From assembly GCF_001412595.2 (NCBI RefSeq), contig NZ_CP012640.2, positions 4,092,001-4,156,000 of the forward strand: a DNA stretch of 64,000 nt. The letters run 5' to 3'. Position 1 is the first letter of the stretch, and each line of letters opens with the position of its first letter. Below, piece by piece: positions 35,093 to 42,502 of the stretch. The translations under genes were made by a program, and so were the position numbers. The notes below the pieces were generated by a model. The model worked only from the letters and a program-made list of their open reading frames with translations. It was not told the DNA's origin and searched no databases. This DNA comes from Massilia sp. WG5 (GTDB lineage: Bacteria; Pseudomonadota; Gammaproteobacteria; Burkholderiales; Burkholderiaceae_D).

Positions 35093-36076
35093 ATGGCAGA
35101 CCTGCTGACACCGAACCGGACGGCCAGGCCTGGCGATTCCAGAGGCTTTGAGCGAATGTTTGCGCCGGATCGGTTGACGCTCGGGGTGTTCTTCCCGATC
35201 GAGGCTTTCTCCGGCGACCAGCCGACGATGCTCGGCCAGGAGGGCCTGGCGCGCCGCGCCGAAGAGCTTGGATACGCTGCGCTGTGGTGCCGCGACGTTC
35301 CCCTGCGCGACCCTAACTTCGGCGACGTGGGCCAGGTGTACGATCCGTGGGTCTATCTCGGCTGGATCGCGGCGCAGACCAACGAGATCGCGCTGGCCAC
35401 CGGCGCCTTGGTCCTTACGCTGCGCCACCCCTTGCATACTGCCAAGGGTGTGGCATCGGTCGACCGGCTCTCGGGCAACCGCCTGGTCCTCGGCATTGCC
35501 TCCGGCGACCGGCCGGTCGAGTTCCCGGCCTTCGGCGTCGACTTTGAACAGCGTTCCGACCTGTTCCGTGACAACCTGCGCGTCGTGCGCGCCGCCCTCG
35601 CCGAGGAGTACCCGATGCTCCAGTCGTCCTACGGCAGGCTCGCCGGGACCGCGGATCTCGTGCCCAAGCCGATCACACCCGTGCCGATGCTCGTTACCGG
35701 CCACAGCGGGCAGCCGCTGGAATGGATCGCGAAACATGCGGACGGGTGGATTACCTATCCGCGCGGACTCCAGCGCCAGGCCGAGGTCGCGGCGCACTGG
35801 CGCGCCGCTGTGGGAACTGCGGCGCCCGGCGCCTTCAAGCCGTTCGTGCAATCGTTCTATGTCGACCTGAGCGACGATCCCGACGCGGCGCCAACGCCGA
35901 TCCACCTGGGCTTTCGCGGCGGACGGCATTTTGTCCTGCGCTTTCTCGAGGCGCTACGCTCGATCGGGGTCAATCACGTCATCCTTAACTTCAAGTACGG
36001 CGCGCGCAACGCTGGAGACGTGCTCGAAGAGATCGGCAAGGAGATCCTACCGCAACTGGCGGCATCCCAGCCCTGA
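35093..36076 (+). CDS. LLM-class flavin-dependent oxidoreductase (luciferase-like, 327 aa)
   Basis: This is a (beta/alpha)8 bacterial-luciferase-like monooxygenase. Motifs are LTLGVFFPIEAFSGDQPTML, RRAEELGYAALWCRDVPLRD, EIALATGALVLTLRHPLHTAKGVASVDRLSGNRLVLGIASGD and ADGWITYPRG. The layout fits the 'luciferase-type oxidoreductase' subfamily often found beside peroxiredoxin/DsbA genes. FMN or F420 as cofactor cannot be told apart. It is cytoplasmic, with no signal peptide. The ATG at 35093 is chosen; upstream codons are not conserved in type. It is the last gene of the 3.8-kb segment before the tRNA-Phe repeat. Confidence 0.88.
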   Translation: MADLLTPNRTARPGDSRGFERMFAPDRLTLGVFFPIEAFSGDQPTMLGQEGLARRAEELGYAALWCRDVPLRDPNFGDVGQVYDPWVYLGWIAAQTNEIALATGALVLTLRHPLHTAKGVASVDRLSGNRLVLGIASGDRPVEFPAFGVDFEQRSDLFRDNLRVVRAALAEEYPMLQSSYGRLAGTADLVPKPITPVPMLVTGHSGQPLEWIAKHADGWITYPRGLQRQAEVAAHWRAAVGTAAPGAFKPFVQSFYVDLSDDPDAAPTPIHLGFRGGRHFVLRFLEALRSIGVNHVILNFKYGARNAGDVLEEIGKEILPQLAASQP

Positions 36077-36210
36077 GCCAAACCGGGGGCCAAGCCTGGA
36101 ATGCACGGCATCCGTACATGGGATCCAGGCATCGCTTCTGCGTTGGCAATTCCGGACGATTCCCGGACGGGGCGGCCAGGTTTTTGAACCTGGGGGCAAG
36201 CGACGCCGCA

Positions 36211-36306
36211 CCGGAAAACAAAAACGCCACCCGAAGGTGGCGTTTTCGCTTTGAAACTTTGGTGGCCCGGGGCGGAATCGAACCACCGACACAAGGATTT
36301 TCAATC
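36211..36306. repeat. Direct repeat copy 2, overlapping intact tRNA-Phe
   Basis: 94 of 96 bp are identical to 32425-32520. It includes the downstream terminator hairpin of tRNA-Phe and the 3' 47 nt of the tRNA. It marks the proximal end of the 3.8-kb segment. The 134 bp between the oxidoreductase gene and this repeat hold no gene; they contain a CCAGGTT-N4-AACCTGG hairpin at 36176-36193. Confidence 0.85.
36220..36246 (-). terminator. Terminator of tRNA-Phe
   Basis: On the minus strand AACGCCACC/GGTGGCGTT forms a hairpin ending in TTTTTGTTTT, about 14 bp after the tRNA 3' end. Confidence 0.75.
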
Positions 36307-36335
36307 CTCTGCTCTACCAACTGAGCTACCAGGCC
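36260..36335 (-). tRNA. tRNA-Phe (GAA anticodon)
   Basis: The 76-nt cloverleaf starts GGCCTGGTAGCTCAGTTGG. The anticodon stem-loop is GGATTGAAAATCC (anticodon GAA), the T-arm is GGTTCGATTCC, and CCA is encoded. The acceptor stem pairs fully, GGCCTGG with CCGGGCC, including one U-G pair. Its 3' part is duplicated at 32474-32520. Confidence 0.97.
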
Positions 36336-36345
36336 AAGGCGGCGA

Positions 36346-36373
36346 ATTATAGCACGTCCTCGCACCTCTTCAA
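36346..36373 (-). promoter_or_regulatory. Sigma-70 promoter of tRNA-Phe
   Basis: On the minus strand TTGAAG (36373-36368) and a perfect TATAAT (36351-36346) are separated by 16 bp, with an extended TGC before the -10. The -10 ends 10 bp before the tRNA 5' end. Confidence 0.85.
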
Positions 36374-36411
36374 TAGCCGCCGTGCCCTGAGGGCTTCGTT
36401 GGACGCTTTGC

Positions 36412-36897
36412 TTATGAACGCGCCGCCTGCCGCTCGGCGTGCTGCCGATCCAGCGCCAGGCGCAGTTCCTTGCGGCCCTTGGCTTCCTCGAAGCGGCGCA
36501 CTTCGTCCGGCGTGGACGGCGCCAGCGCCGGCACCGGGACCGGTTTCTTGTCGTCGCCGACCGCCACCATGGTAAAGAAGCAACTGTTCACGTGGCGGAC
36601 TTCCTGGGTGCGGATGCTTTCGGCCAGCACCTTGATGCCGATTTCCATCGAGCTGCGGCCCGTGTAATTGACGGCCGCGAGGAAGGTCACCAGTTCGCCG
36701 ACGTGGATCGGCTGGCGGAAGGTGACCTGGTCGACGCTCATCGTCACCACGTAGGCGCCGGCGTAGCGGCTGGCGCAGGCGTAGGCGACCTGGTCGAGCA
36801 GCTTGAGGATGTGGCCGCCGTGGACGTTGCCGGAAAAATTGGCGGTGTCGGGGGTCATCAGCACCGTCATGCTGAGCTGATGGTTGGGAAGACTCAT
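36412..36897 (-). CDS. Acyl-CoA thioesterase, hotdog fold (YciA/BFIT type, 161 aa)
   Basis: This cytoplasmic enzyme hydrolyses acyl-CoA thioesters. HQLSMTVLMTPDTANFSGNVHGGHILKLLDQVAYACASRYAG contains the conserved Asn-x-x-Gly-x-x-His-Gly-Gly and the catalytic Asp of hotdog thioesterases. MSVDQVTFRQPIHVGELVTFLAAVNYTGRSSMEIGIKV completes the core. The C-terminal tail is charged and helical. It lies 25 bp from the amidohydrolase stop upstream on the same strand and precedes tRNA-Phe. The acyl-chain preference is unknown. Confidence 0.92.
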   Translation of the reverse strand: MSLPNHQLSMTVLMTPDTANFSGNVHGGHILKLLDQVAYACASRYAGAYVVTMSVDQVTFRQPIHVGELVTFLAAVNYTGRSSMEIGIKVLAESIRTQEVRHVNSCFFTMVAVGDDKKPVPVPALAPSTPDEVRRFEEAKGRKELRLALDRQHAERQAARS

Positions 36898-36922
36898 TGC
36901 GATTTACTCCTTGTTTAGCTAC

Positions 36923-38410
36923 TTAGCGTGTGCCGACCATGCCGCGCACCGAGGCATTCAACTTCGCGGGATCATAGCCCACGCCGTCCTTGAACACGAT
37001 CTCGACGTTCTCGATGTCCTGGATGCGGCGACTCGGGTCGCCGTTCACGACGACCAGGTCGGCGTTCTTGCCGGCTTCCACGGTGCCGATGCGGTCCAGC
37101 CTGCCGAGATAGCGGGCGCCGTTCGCGGTCGCGACCTGGATCGCTTCCACCGGACTGAACCCGGCTTCGACCAGCAGCTCGACTTCGCGGTGGTCGCCAA
37201 AGCCGGGCAGGACGCCGCCGTTGCCGGTCGGGTCGGGGCCGGCCAGCAGCAGGCCGCCGGCGCGCACGAACGCCAGTTCGAAGGCCATCTCCTTCTTCAG
37301 CGCCGCTTCCTGCTTGGCGGCGCGCGCCGGATTGCCGGCCGCCGCCGCGCGCGCGGCGAGATGGCTGCGCAGCGATTCGGCCGACATCATCGACTGCTGC
37401 TTCCGGGACAGCAGCGGGCGCGTGGCGACGAAGGACTCGAAGACCGGCAGGGTCGAGGTGATCGCCACCTTGCGCGCCACCAGTTCGCGGATCAGGTCCT
37501 GGACCTGCGGGCTCGTCACCTCCAGCTTTTCCCACGAAGCCGCGATCTCGGCGCCCGGCGGGCACACGTCCTTCTTGCGGTTCGGGACGAATTCGGTGTC
37601 GGTGAAGACCGGACCGTGTTCCAGGTTGTCGATGCCGATGCGCGCCGCCTGGCGGTAGTCGACCGAGCACAGGTGGCCGGTCAGCCTGGTGCCGCGCTTG
37701 TGCGCTTCAACGATGGCGGCGGCCAGCACGTCCTCGGGGATGTTCATGTAGGCCTTGAACGAGGTCGCGCCTTCGCCGGCCCAGAAGGCCACCGTGCGGC
37801 GCGCCTGCTCGCGTTCGTCCATCGCCGTCATCTGCGGGAAGAAGCTGGCCTTGCCTTCGAGGTAGGGGCCGGTCACGTCGATGTGCGGGCCGGGGATCTG
37901 GCCGGCGTCCACCAGGCGGCGGATGTTCAGGTCGGTGTAGGGCTCGACGCTGCCGGTGGTGCGCATCGTCGTCACGCCGGCGGCCAGGTACATGCGCGGC
38001 GCCGAGAACGCGATCTCGGTGACGAAGAAGCCCGGCGGCGGGATCTTGTCGTCCTCGTCGAGGTTGATCGAGGCCGTGTACATCAGGTGGTTGTGCATGC
38101 CGACCAGGCCGGGCAGCACGCTGCGGCCGCGCAGGTCGAGCACCTGGGCGCCGGCGGGCGGCGCGGCCGCGGCGTCGACGATGGCCTCGATGCGGCCGCC
38201 GCGCACGATCACGGTGCGGTCGTCAACCGCGGGCGCGCCGGTGCCGTCGATCACGCGCACATGGGTCAGCGCCAGCAGGGGGGCGTCGAGCTTGATGAAC
38301 TTGCGGACTTCCGCGGACAAGGCCTGCGTGGGCGCCTGCGCGCCCGCAAGGCCGGCCATGCCGAGCAAGGCGGCCGCCAGGGCCAGGGTGCGTTGTCGCT
38401 TCATTGTCAT
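36923..38410 (-). CDS. Exported amidohydrolase family protein (495 aa)
   Basis: This metal-dependent hydrolase of the amidohydrolase superfamily has a signal peptide (residues 1-24, ending AGLAGA), so it is periplasmic. Metal ligands are the HNH of GMHNHLMY (His106, His108), a Lys in GATSFKAYMNI, His in LTGHLCSVDYRQAARIGIDNLEHG, and an Asp in LAGPDPTGNGG. The C-terminal NADLVVVNGDP motif is typical of the imidazolonepropionase/prolidase-like branch. ATG 38410 or 38404 may start translation. It is divergent from the alpha/beta-hydrolase at 38450 across a 39-bp gap. The substrate is unknown. Confidence 0.88.
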   Translation of the reverse strand: MTMKRQRTLALAAALLGMAGLAGAQAPTQALSAEVRKFIKLDAPLLALTHVRVIDGTGAPAVDDRTVIVRGGRIEAIVDAAAAPPAGAQVLDLRGRSVLPGLVGMHNHLMYTASINLDEDDKIPPPGFFVTEIAFSAPRMYLAAGVTTMRTTGSVEPYTDLNIRRLVDAGQIPGPHIDVTGPYLEGKASFFPQMTAMDEREQARRTVAFWAGEGATSFKAYMNIPEDVLAAAIVEAHKRGTRLTGHLCSVDYRQAARIGIDNLEHGPVFTDTEFVPNRKKDVCPPGAEIAASWEKLEVTSPQVQDLIRELVARKVAITSTLPVFESFVATRPLLSRKQQSMMSAESLRSHLAARAAAAGNPARAAKQEAALKKEMAFELAFVRAGGLLLAGPDPTGNGGVLPGFGDHREVELLVEAGFSPVEAIQVATANGARYLGRLDRIGTVEAGKNADLVVVNGDPSRRIQDIENVEIVFKDGVGYDPAKLNASVRGMVGTR

Positions 38411-38449
38411 GAAGTCTCCTTTGTCGATCCCCTATGCTAGCATGCGCGC

Positions 38450-39157
38450 ATGTCCCTCCTGCTCGTCCCCGGCTTCATGGCCGATGAAACCCTGTGGCGC
38501 GACATGGAAGCGCCGCTGGCGCGCTTCGCGCCGCTGCATTACGCCGACCTGCGCCACGACAGCTCGATCGAGGCGATGGCGCGCCGCGCGCTCGAGAATG
38601 CGCCGCCTTCCTTCCTGCTGCTCGGCTTTTCGATGGGCGGCTACGTCGCCCGCGACATCGCGCGCCTGGCCCCGGAGCGGGTGCAGGCGCTGGTCCTGGT
38701 CGCGACCTCGACCCGCCCCGATACGCCCGCACTCCGGCAGCGCAAGGGCGCGATCGGCAAGGCCGCGCCCTCGATCGCCTTCAGCGGCTTGAGCCGTACC
38801 GCGGTCGCCACCTCGCTGCATCCGAAGGAGCGCGACAACGAAGCGCTCATCGAGCGCGTGCGCGCGATGGGCATGCGCCTGGGAGGAGAAGTGTTCCGGC
38901 GGCAGTCGATGCTGGAACGCCCCGGCGACCTCGATCGGCTGGACGAGATCCGCTGCCCGACGCTGGTGGTGGCGGCGGCCCAGGACCAGCTGCGCAGCCT
39001 CGACGAGGCACGCGAGCTGCAGGCCGGCATTCCCGGCGCGACCCTCGAAGTCATCGAGGACAGCGGCCACATGATCCCGATCGAGGCGCCGCAGCGCCTC
39101 GCCGGAGTCATCGTGCCCTGGCTGGCGCGTTACCAGCTACCTCAAGCCGGGGCGTAG
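38450..39157 (+). CDS. Alpha/beta-hydrolase (235 aa)
   Basis: This small cytoplasmic alpha/beta-hydrolase starts with LLLVPGFMADETLW (oxyanion segment). It has the nucleophile Ser61 in LLGFSMGGYVARDIA, the acid in LVVAAAQDQLRSLDEA and the C-terminal His in VIEDSGHMIPIEAP. The lid region is short (GLSRTAVATSLHPKERD). The pattern fits esterase or MhpC-like hydrolases; the substrate cannot be told. Its last 16 bp overlap the 3' end of the convergent RTX gene, an unusually tight arrangement. Confidence 0.88.
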   Translation: MSLLLVPGFMADETLWRDMEAPLARFAPLHYADLRHDSSIEAMARRALENAPPSFLLLGFSMGGYVARDIARLAPERVQALVLVATSTRPDTPALRQRKGAIGKAAPSIAFSGLSRTAVATSLHPKERDNEALIERVRAMGMRLGGEVFRRQSMLERPGDLDRLDEIRCPTLVVAAAQDQLRSLDEARELQAGIPGATLEVIEDSGHMIPIEAPQRLAGVIVPWLARYQLPQAGA

Positions 39158-42100
39158 GGCGCGTAGGGCGTGTACACGATGCCGTTGCCGATCAGCGCGG
39201 CCACGCCGTCCTGGTTTTCCGGGCTGTCGCTGAAGAAGGCCAGCACGTAGGGCAGCGTCGCCTGCTTGTTGTCGAGGATGCCGACCCAGTAGGCGTAGCC
39301 GCCCGCATCCGGCTCGCGGTGCAGGATGTTGTGGTACAGGCGCAGCACGATGTCGGCATTGCCGGGCGCGCTGCCGTACAGGTCGGCGAATTCCTTCGAA
39401 CCCGCGAAGCCGGCGGCGATGTCGCGCAGCGAAGCGTCATGGTCGAGCCGGTCGATCCAGTAGCCGAGGCCGGCCAGGTCCGGCGTGCGGTCGAAGGCGG
39501 CGCGGTAGATCCGGTAGGCCTGCGCGGCGACGCCGTCGATGTCGAGCGCGACCGCCTGGTCGGCAAACGCGATCCTCTCCACGCCCTGCAGGGTGTCGTT
39601 GCCGTCGTTGCCGCTGCTGCCGCTCCTGCTGCGCTGGTCGGCCACGTGCCAGCCGCCGGCGTCGTGGCTGATCTTGTAGTCGCCCAGCTTGCCGCCGTAG
39701 GTGGCGGTATCGCGGCCGTCGCCGCCGATCAGGGTGTCGTTGCCGGCGCCGCCGTGCAGGATGTCGTCGCCGGCGCCGCCGGTGCGGATCACGCCCGGGG
39801 TGGCGGGGAGAGGCGGCGGGGTGACCACCACGGGCGGCGTAACGACCGGCGGCGGCGGCGGTGGTGGTGGCGGCGTGACGACGACCGGTGGCGGCGTCGG
39901 ATCGGTTGGCGGTGTGGCCGGCGCGCTGGGCAGGTCGACATGCTGGACGAAGTTCTCGGCTTTGAGGTCCGCCACGTGCACGCCCTTCAGGTACAGCAGG
40001 TTGCTGAAGTAGGCGTCGGAGGCCGACATCGTCGCCTGCAGTACCGTGTACTCGCCGTTTTGCAGCAGCTTCAGTTGGCCGCTGGCGAAAGGCGTGTCGG
40101 ATTTGTCGAGGCGCGCCAGCACCTGGGCCAGGTCGATCAGGTCGCCGCCGGCGCCGGTCTGGAAATCGGCGACGATATAGGGGTAGGCGTTTGCTTCGAA
40201 CACGTCATGTCCCGCGCCGCCGATCGCGGTGACGAGCTGCTTCTCCGACGTCCAGTTGCCCACGCGGAAGGTGTCGTTGCCCGCGCCGCCGTCCAGCACC
40301 AGGTCGAAGTCGCTGCCGCCAGGGAGGACTTCGAGCAGGTCGTCGCCGTCGCCGCCCTCGAGGACGGTATGGCCGCTGGCTGCGGCCAGGTGGTCGTTGC
40401 CGGCCCCGCCCAGCAGGGTGTCGTTGCCCTCGATGGCGACCAGCTTGTCATTGCCGGGGCCGCCGTCGAGCAGGTCGTTGCCGCTGCCGTCGATGAGCCA
40501 GTCGTCGCCGTCGCCGCCCTCGATCACGTCGTCGCCGGCGTCGCCGGACAGCACGTCGTTGCCGCCGCCGCCGTGGATGGTGTCCGACAGGATGCCGCCC
40601 GTTAGCGTGTCGGCGCCGGCGCTTCCCTCGATGAGCTGCCCCTTGCTATTGCCGTCGATATTCCAGCCCTGGGTGTTTTCCGGCGTCAGCTTGCCGATCT
40701 TGAAGTTCTGCAGGACGAGCAGATCGCGGAAGGCATAGGTTCCCGCCGCCCCGTCGCGGTCGTACTGGAAGACCGTGTCGGCGCCGCGCTGGATGACCTG
40801 GTAGTAGCCGCCGGAAAAGGGCGTGACGCCTTCCCAGTGCATGCCGAAGATATCCAGGACGTCGCCACCGGCGCCCCCTTCGAAATCGGTGATGATGACC
40901 GAGTCGCCCAGTGCGAAGGGGTAACCGGTGATGGTGAAGACATCGCTCCCTGCGCCGCCGGACAGGTGCAGCACCATGTTTTGTGCGAATGAAAGGTTGG
41001 CGATGATGGTGTCGTGGCCCGCGCCGCCATTCGCCTCCACGGTCTTGTAGTCGCGCGTGGCGGTGCCGGGGACGTCGCTGATCCACAGGGTGTCGTCGCC
41101 GTTTCCGCCGTCCAGGGTGTCGCTGCCGGACAGGCTGTGCAGCTCGTCGTTGCCGTCGCCGCCGGACAGCTTGTCGTTGTCCCTGAGCGCCGCCCATCCT
41201 CCCTGGTTGACGGCACTGTCGAACAGGATGTCGTCGCCGGCGCCGCCATCGAGGACATCGTTGCCGGGATTGCCGTACAGGACGTCGTTGCCGTGGCCGC
41301 CGGTCAAGCTGTCGTCGAGCCAGCCGCCGTCGAGCCGCCCGCCGCCGTCGGGGGCGGCCAGCCGGTAGCCGGTCAGGCTGCCGTCGGGATTGAAGCCGTT
41401 CCAGAAGTTGTCCGGCGTGAGCGTCGTTTTGTCGACGTTTTTCAGGAGGAGCAGGTCGACGAAGGTCCCGGGCCTGGCGCCATTCAGGGTACCCGTGATT
41501 GCCGTGTCGGCGCCGCGCTGCTCGACCCGCAGGCTGCCATACTGGGCATCGAAGGGCGTCGGCCCGGCATAGCCGGAAAAGGCCGACAGGTCGATCAGGT
41601 CGCCGCCCGCACCCGCCTGGAAATCGTCGATCGTCACGCCGACGCCGGAAGCCGAGCGCATCAGGTAATAGGTATCGCTGCCGCCGCCGCCGTGGGCGAG
41701 CACGGCGGTCGCGGGCTCGTTGAGCAGGAAGGAGATCCTGTCGTTGCCGTCGCCGCCGTCGATTTGCAGGGGCGCGGCGGAAGACGGGTCGTTCCACTCG
41801 ATCGACACCTGGATCGTGTCGTCGCCGCTGCCGCCCTTGACGGTATGCCCGAGGCCATGCGTCTGCAGGGTATCGTTGCCGGCGCCGCCATCGAGCAGGG
41901 CGTCGACGCCCATCACCGTCAGCAGGTCCTTGCCGGCGCCGCCGTCCAGCGTATCGTAGCTGCTTGCCGACAGCGTGTCGTCGCCGTCCGTGCCGGTCAG
42001 GTGAAGGGGTGTCCGCTCGAGCGCCGTAGAGAACTGGAAGGCTTGCGGCCTACCGCCATTGAGCGGGTTCCCGGACAGGTCGGTCAGCGCGCCGCTGTCC

Positions 42101-42396
42101 AGGGTGAAGCTGTACCGGGTCTCGGGGGCGAGCACATTGGCAAGGTGCAGGATGAGCTGGTTGCCCGAAATCTCGGCCACTGGGTTGCCGTCGATGGGGC
42201 CATTGAACAGCGCCGGCCTGTTCTCCGGGGCCACCGAGATGCTGCCGCCACCCGCGCGGATCGCTTCGCTGAAGACCAGCACCAGGTCGTGATTGGCGGC
42301 TTGCCAATCCCTGGGCCAGATGATCAGGGAGGGTGGGGTCGTATCGACGGTATCGGCGCCGCCGCCGGACAGCGCGCTGCTTCGGATGGTGGCCAT
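39142..42396 (-). CDS. RTX-type calcium-binding protein with Ig-like and DUF4214 domains (1084 aa)
   Basis: This is probably a type I-secreted surface protein. Residues ~15-115 form a bacterial Ig-like (SbsA/Big-like) domain (DTTPPSLIIWPRDW...VFSEAIRAGGG...LTDLSGNPLNGG). Many blocks of the hemolysin nonapeptide GGxGxDxLx follow (for example [22 protein letters not shown]). They are interleaved with ~100-residue beta units ending in phrases like ADTAITGTLNG...[27 protein letters not shown] Pro/Val-rich linker (about 815-860) leads to [21 protein letters not shown] and a C-terminal DUF4214 domain ([25 protein letters not shown]...[20 protein letters not shown]). No secretion genes are nearby. 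The C-terminal ~230 residues are nearly identical to those of the next protein. Confidence 0.9.
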   Translation of the reverse strand: MATIRSSALSGGGADTVDTTPPSLIIWPRDWQAANHDLVLVFSEAIRAGGGSISVAPENRPALFNGPIDGNPVAEISGNQLILHLANVLAPETRYSFTLDSGALTDLSGNPLNGGRPQAFQFSTALERTPLHLTGTDGDDTLSASSYDTLDGGAGKDLLTVMGVDALLDGGAGNDTLQTHGLGHTVKGGSGDDTIQVSIEWNDPSSAAPLQIDGGDGNDRISFLLNEPATAVLAHGGGGSDTYYLMRSASGVGVTIDDFQAGAGGDLIDLSAFSGYAGPTPFDAQYGSLRVEQRGADTAITGTLNGARPGTFVDLLLLKNVDKTTLTPDNFWNGFNPDGSLTGYRLAAPDGGGRLDGGWLDDSLTGGHGNDVLYGNPGNDVLDGGAGDDILFDSAVNQGGWAALRDNDKLSGGDGNDELHSLSGSDTLDGGNGDDTLWISDVPGTATRDYKTVEANGGAGHDTIIANLSFAQNMVLHLSGGAGSDVFTITGYPFALGDSVIITDFEGGAGGDVLDIFGMHWEGVTPFSGGYYQVIQRGADTVFQYDRDGAAGTYAFRDLLVLQNFKIGKLTPENTQGWNIDGNSKGQLIEGSAGADTLTGGILSDTIHGGGGNDVLSGDAGDDVIEGGDGDDWLIDGSGNDLLDGGPGNDKLVAIEGNDTLLGGAGNDHLAAASGHTVLEGGDGDDLLEVLPGGSDFDLVLDGGAGNDTFRVGNWTSEKQLVTAIGGAGHDVFEANAYPYIVADFQTGAGGDLIDLAQVLARLDKSDTPFASGQLKLLQNGEYTVLQATMSASDAYFSNLLYLKGVHVADLKAENFVQHVDLPSAPATPPTDPTPPPVVVTPPPPPPPPPVVTPPVVVTPPPLPATPGVIRTGGAGDDILHGGAGNDTLIGGDGRDTATYGGKLGDYKISHDAGGWHVADQRSRSGSSGNDGNDTLQGVERIAFADQAVALDIDGVAAQAYRIYRAAFDRTPDLAGLGYWIDRLDHDASLRDIAAGFAGSKEFADLYGSAPGNADIVLRLYHNILHREPDAGGYAYWVGILDNKQATLPYVLAFFSDSPENQDGVAALIGNGIVYTPYAPYAPA
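39162..39837. repeat. Long direct repeat, 3' end of first RTX gene
   Basis: About 670 bp match 42511-43177 with only scattered substitutions. There is one 9-bp indel near 39610-39630, where an extra LLLPLL-like codon trio lies within the NDG region. It encodes the DUF4214 domain and the last calcium repeats. Confidence 0.85.
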
Positions 42397-42502
42397 AATG
42401 ATGTCTTTTTTATAAAAATATCACTATGAACCAGCTCATCCATACAGTCCAGAACTTCTTTTAAATGAAGGACTTAGTGAGATTTTGTGATATTTCTTTG
42501 TG
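42397..42502 (-). promoter_or_regulatory. Leader of first RTX gene, conserved with the second
   Basis: Blocks such as TTTTTATAAAA, ATCACTAT, CCAGCTC and GTCCAGAA (plus-strand reading) occur in the same order upstream of the second RTX gene (48578-48656). On the minus strand they include a TATAAAA that could be a -10. No clear Shine-Dalgarno precedes either ATG. Confidence 0.5.
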
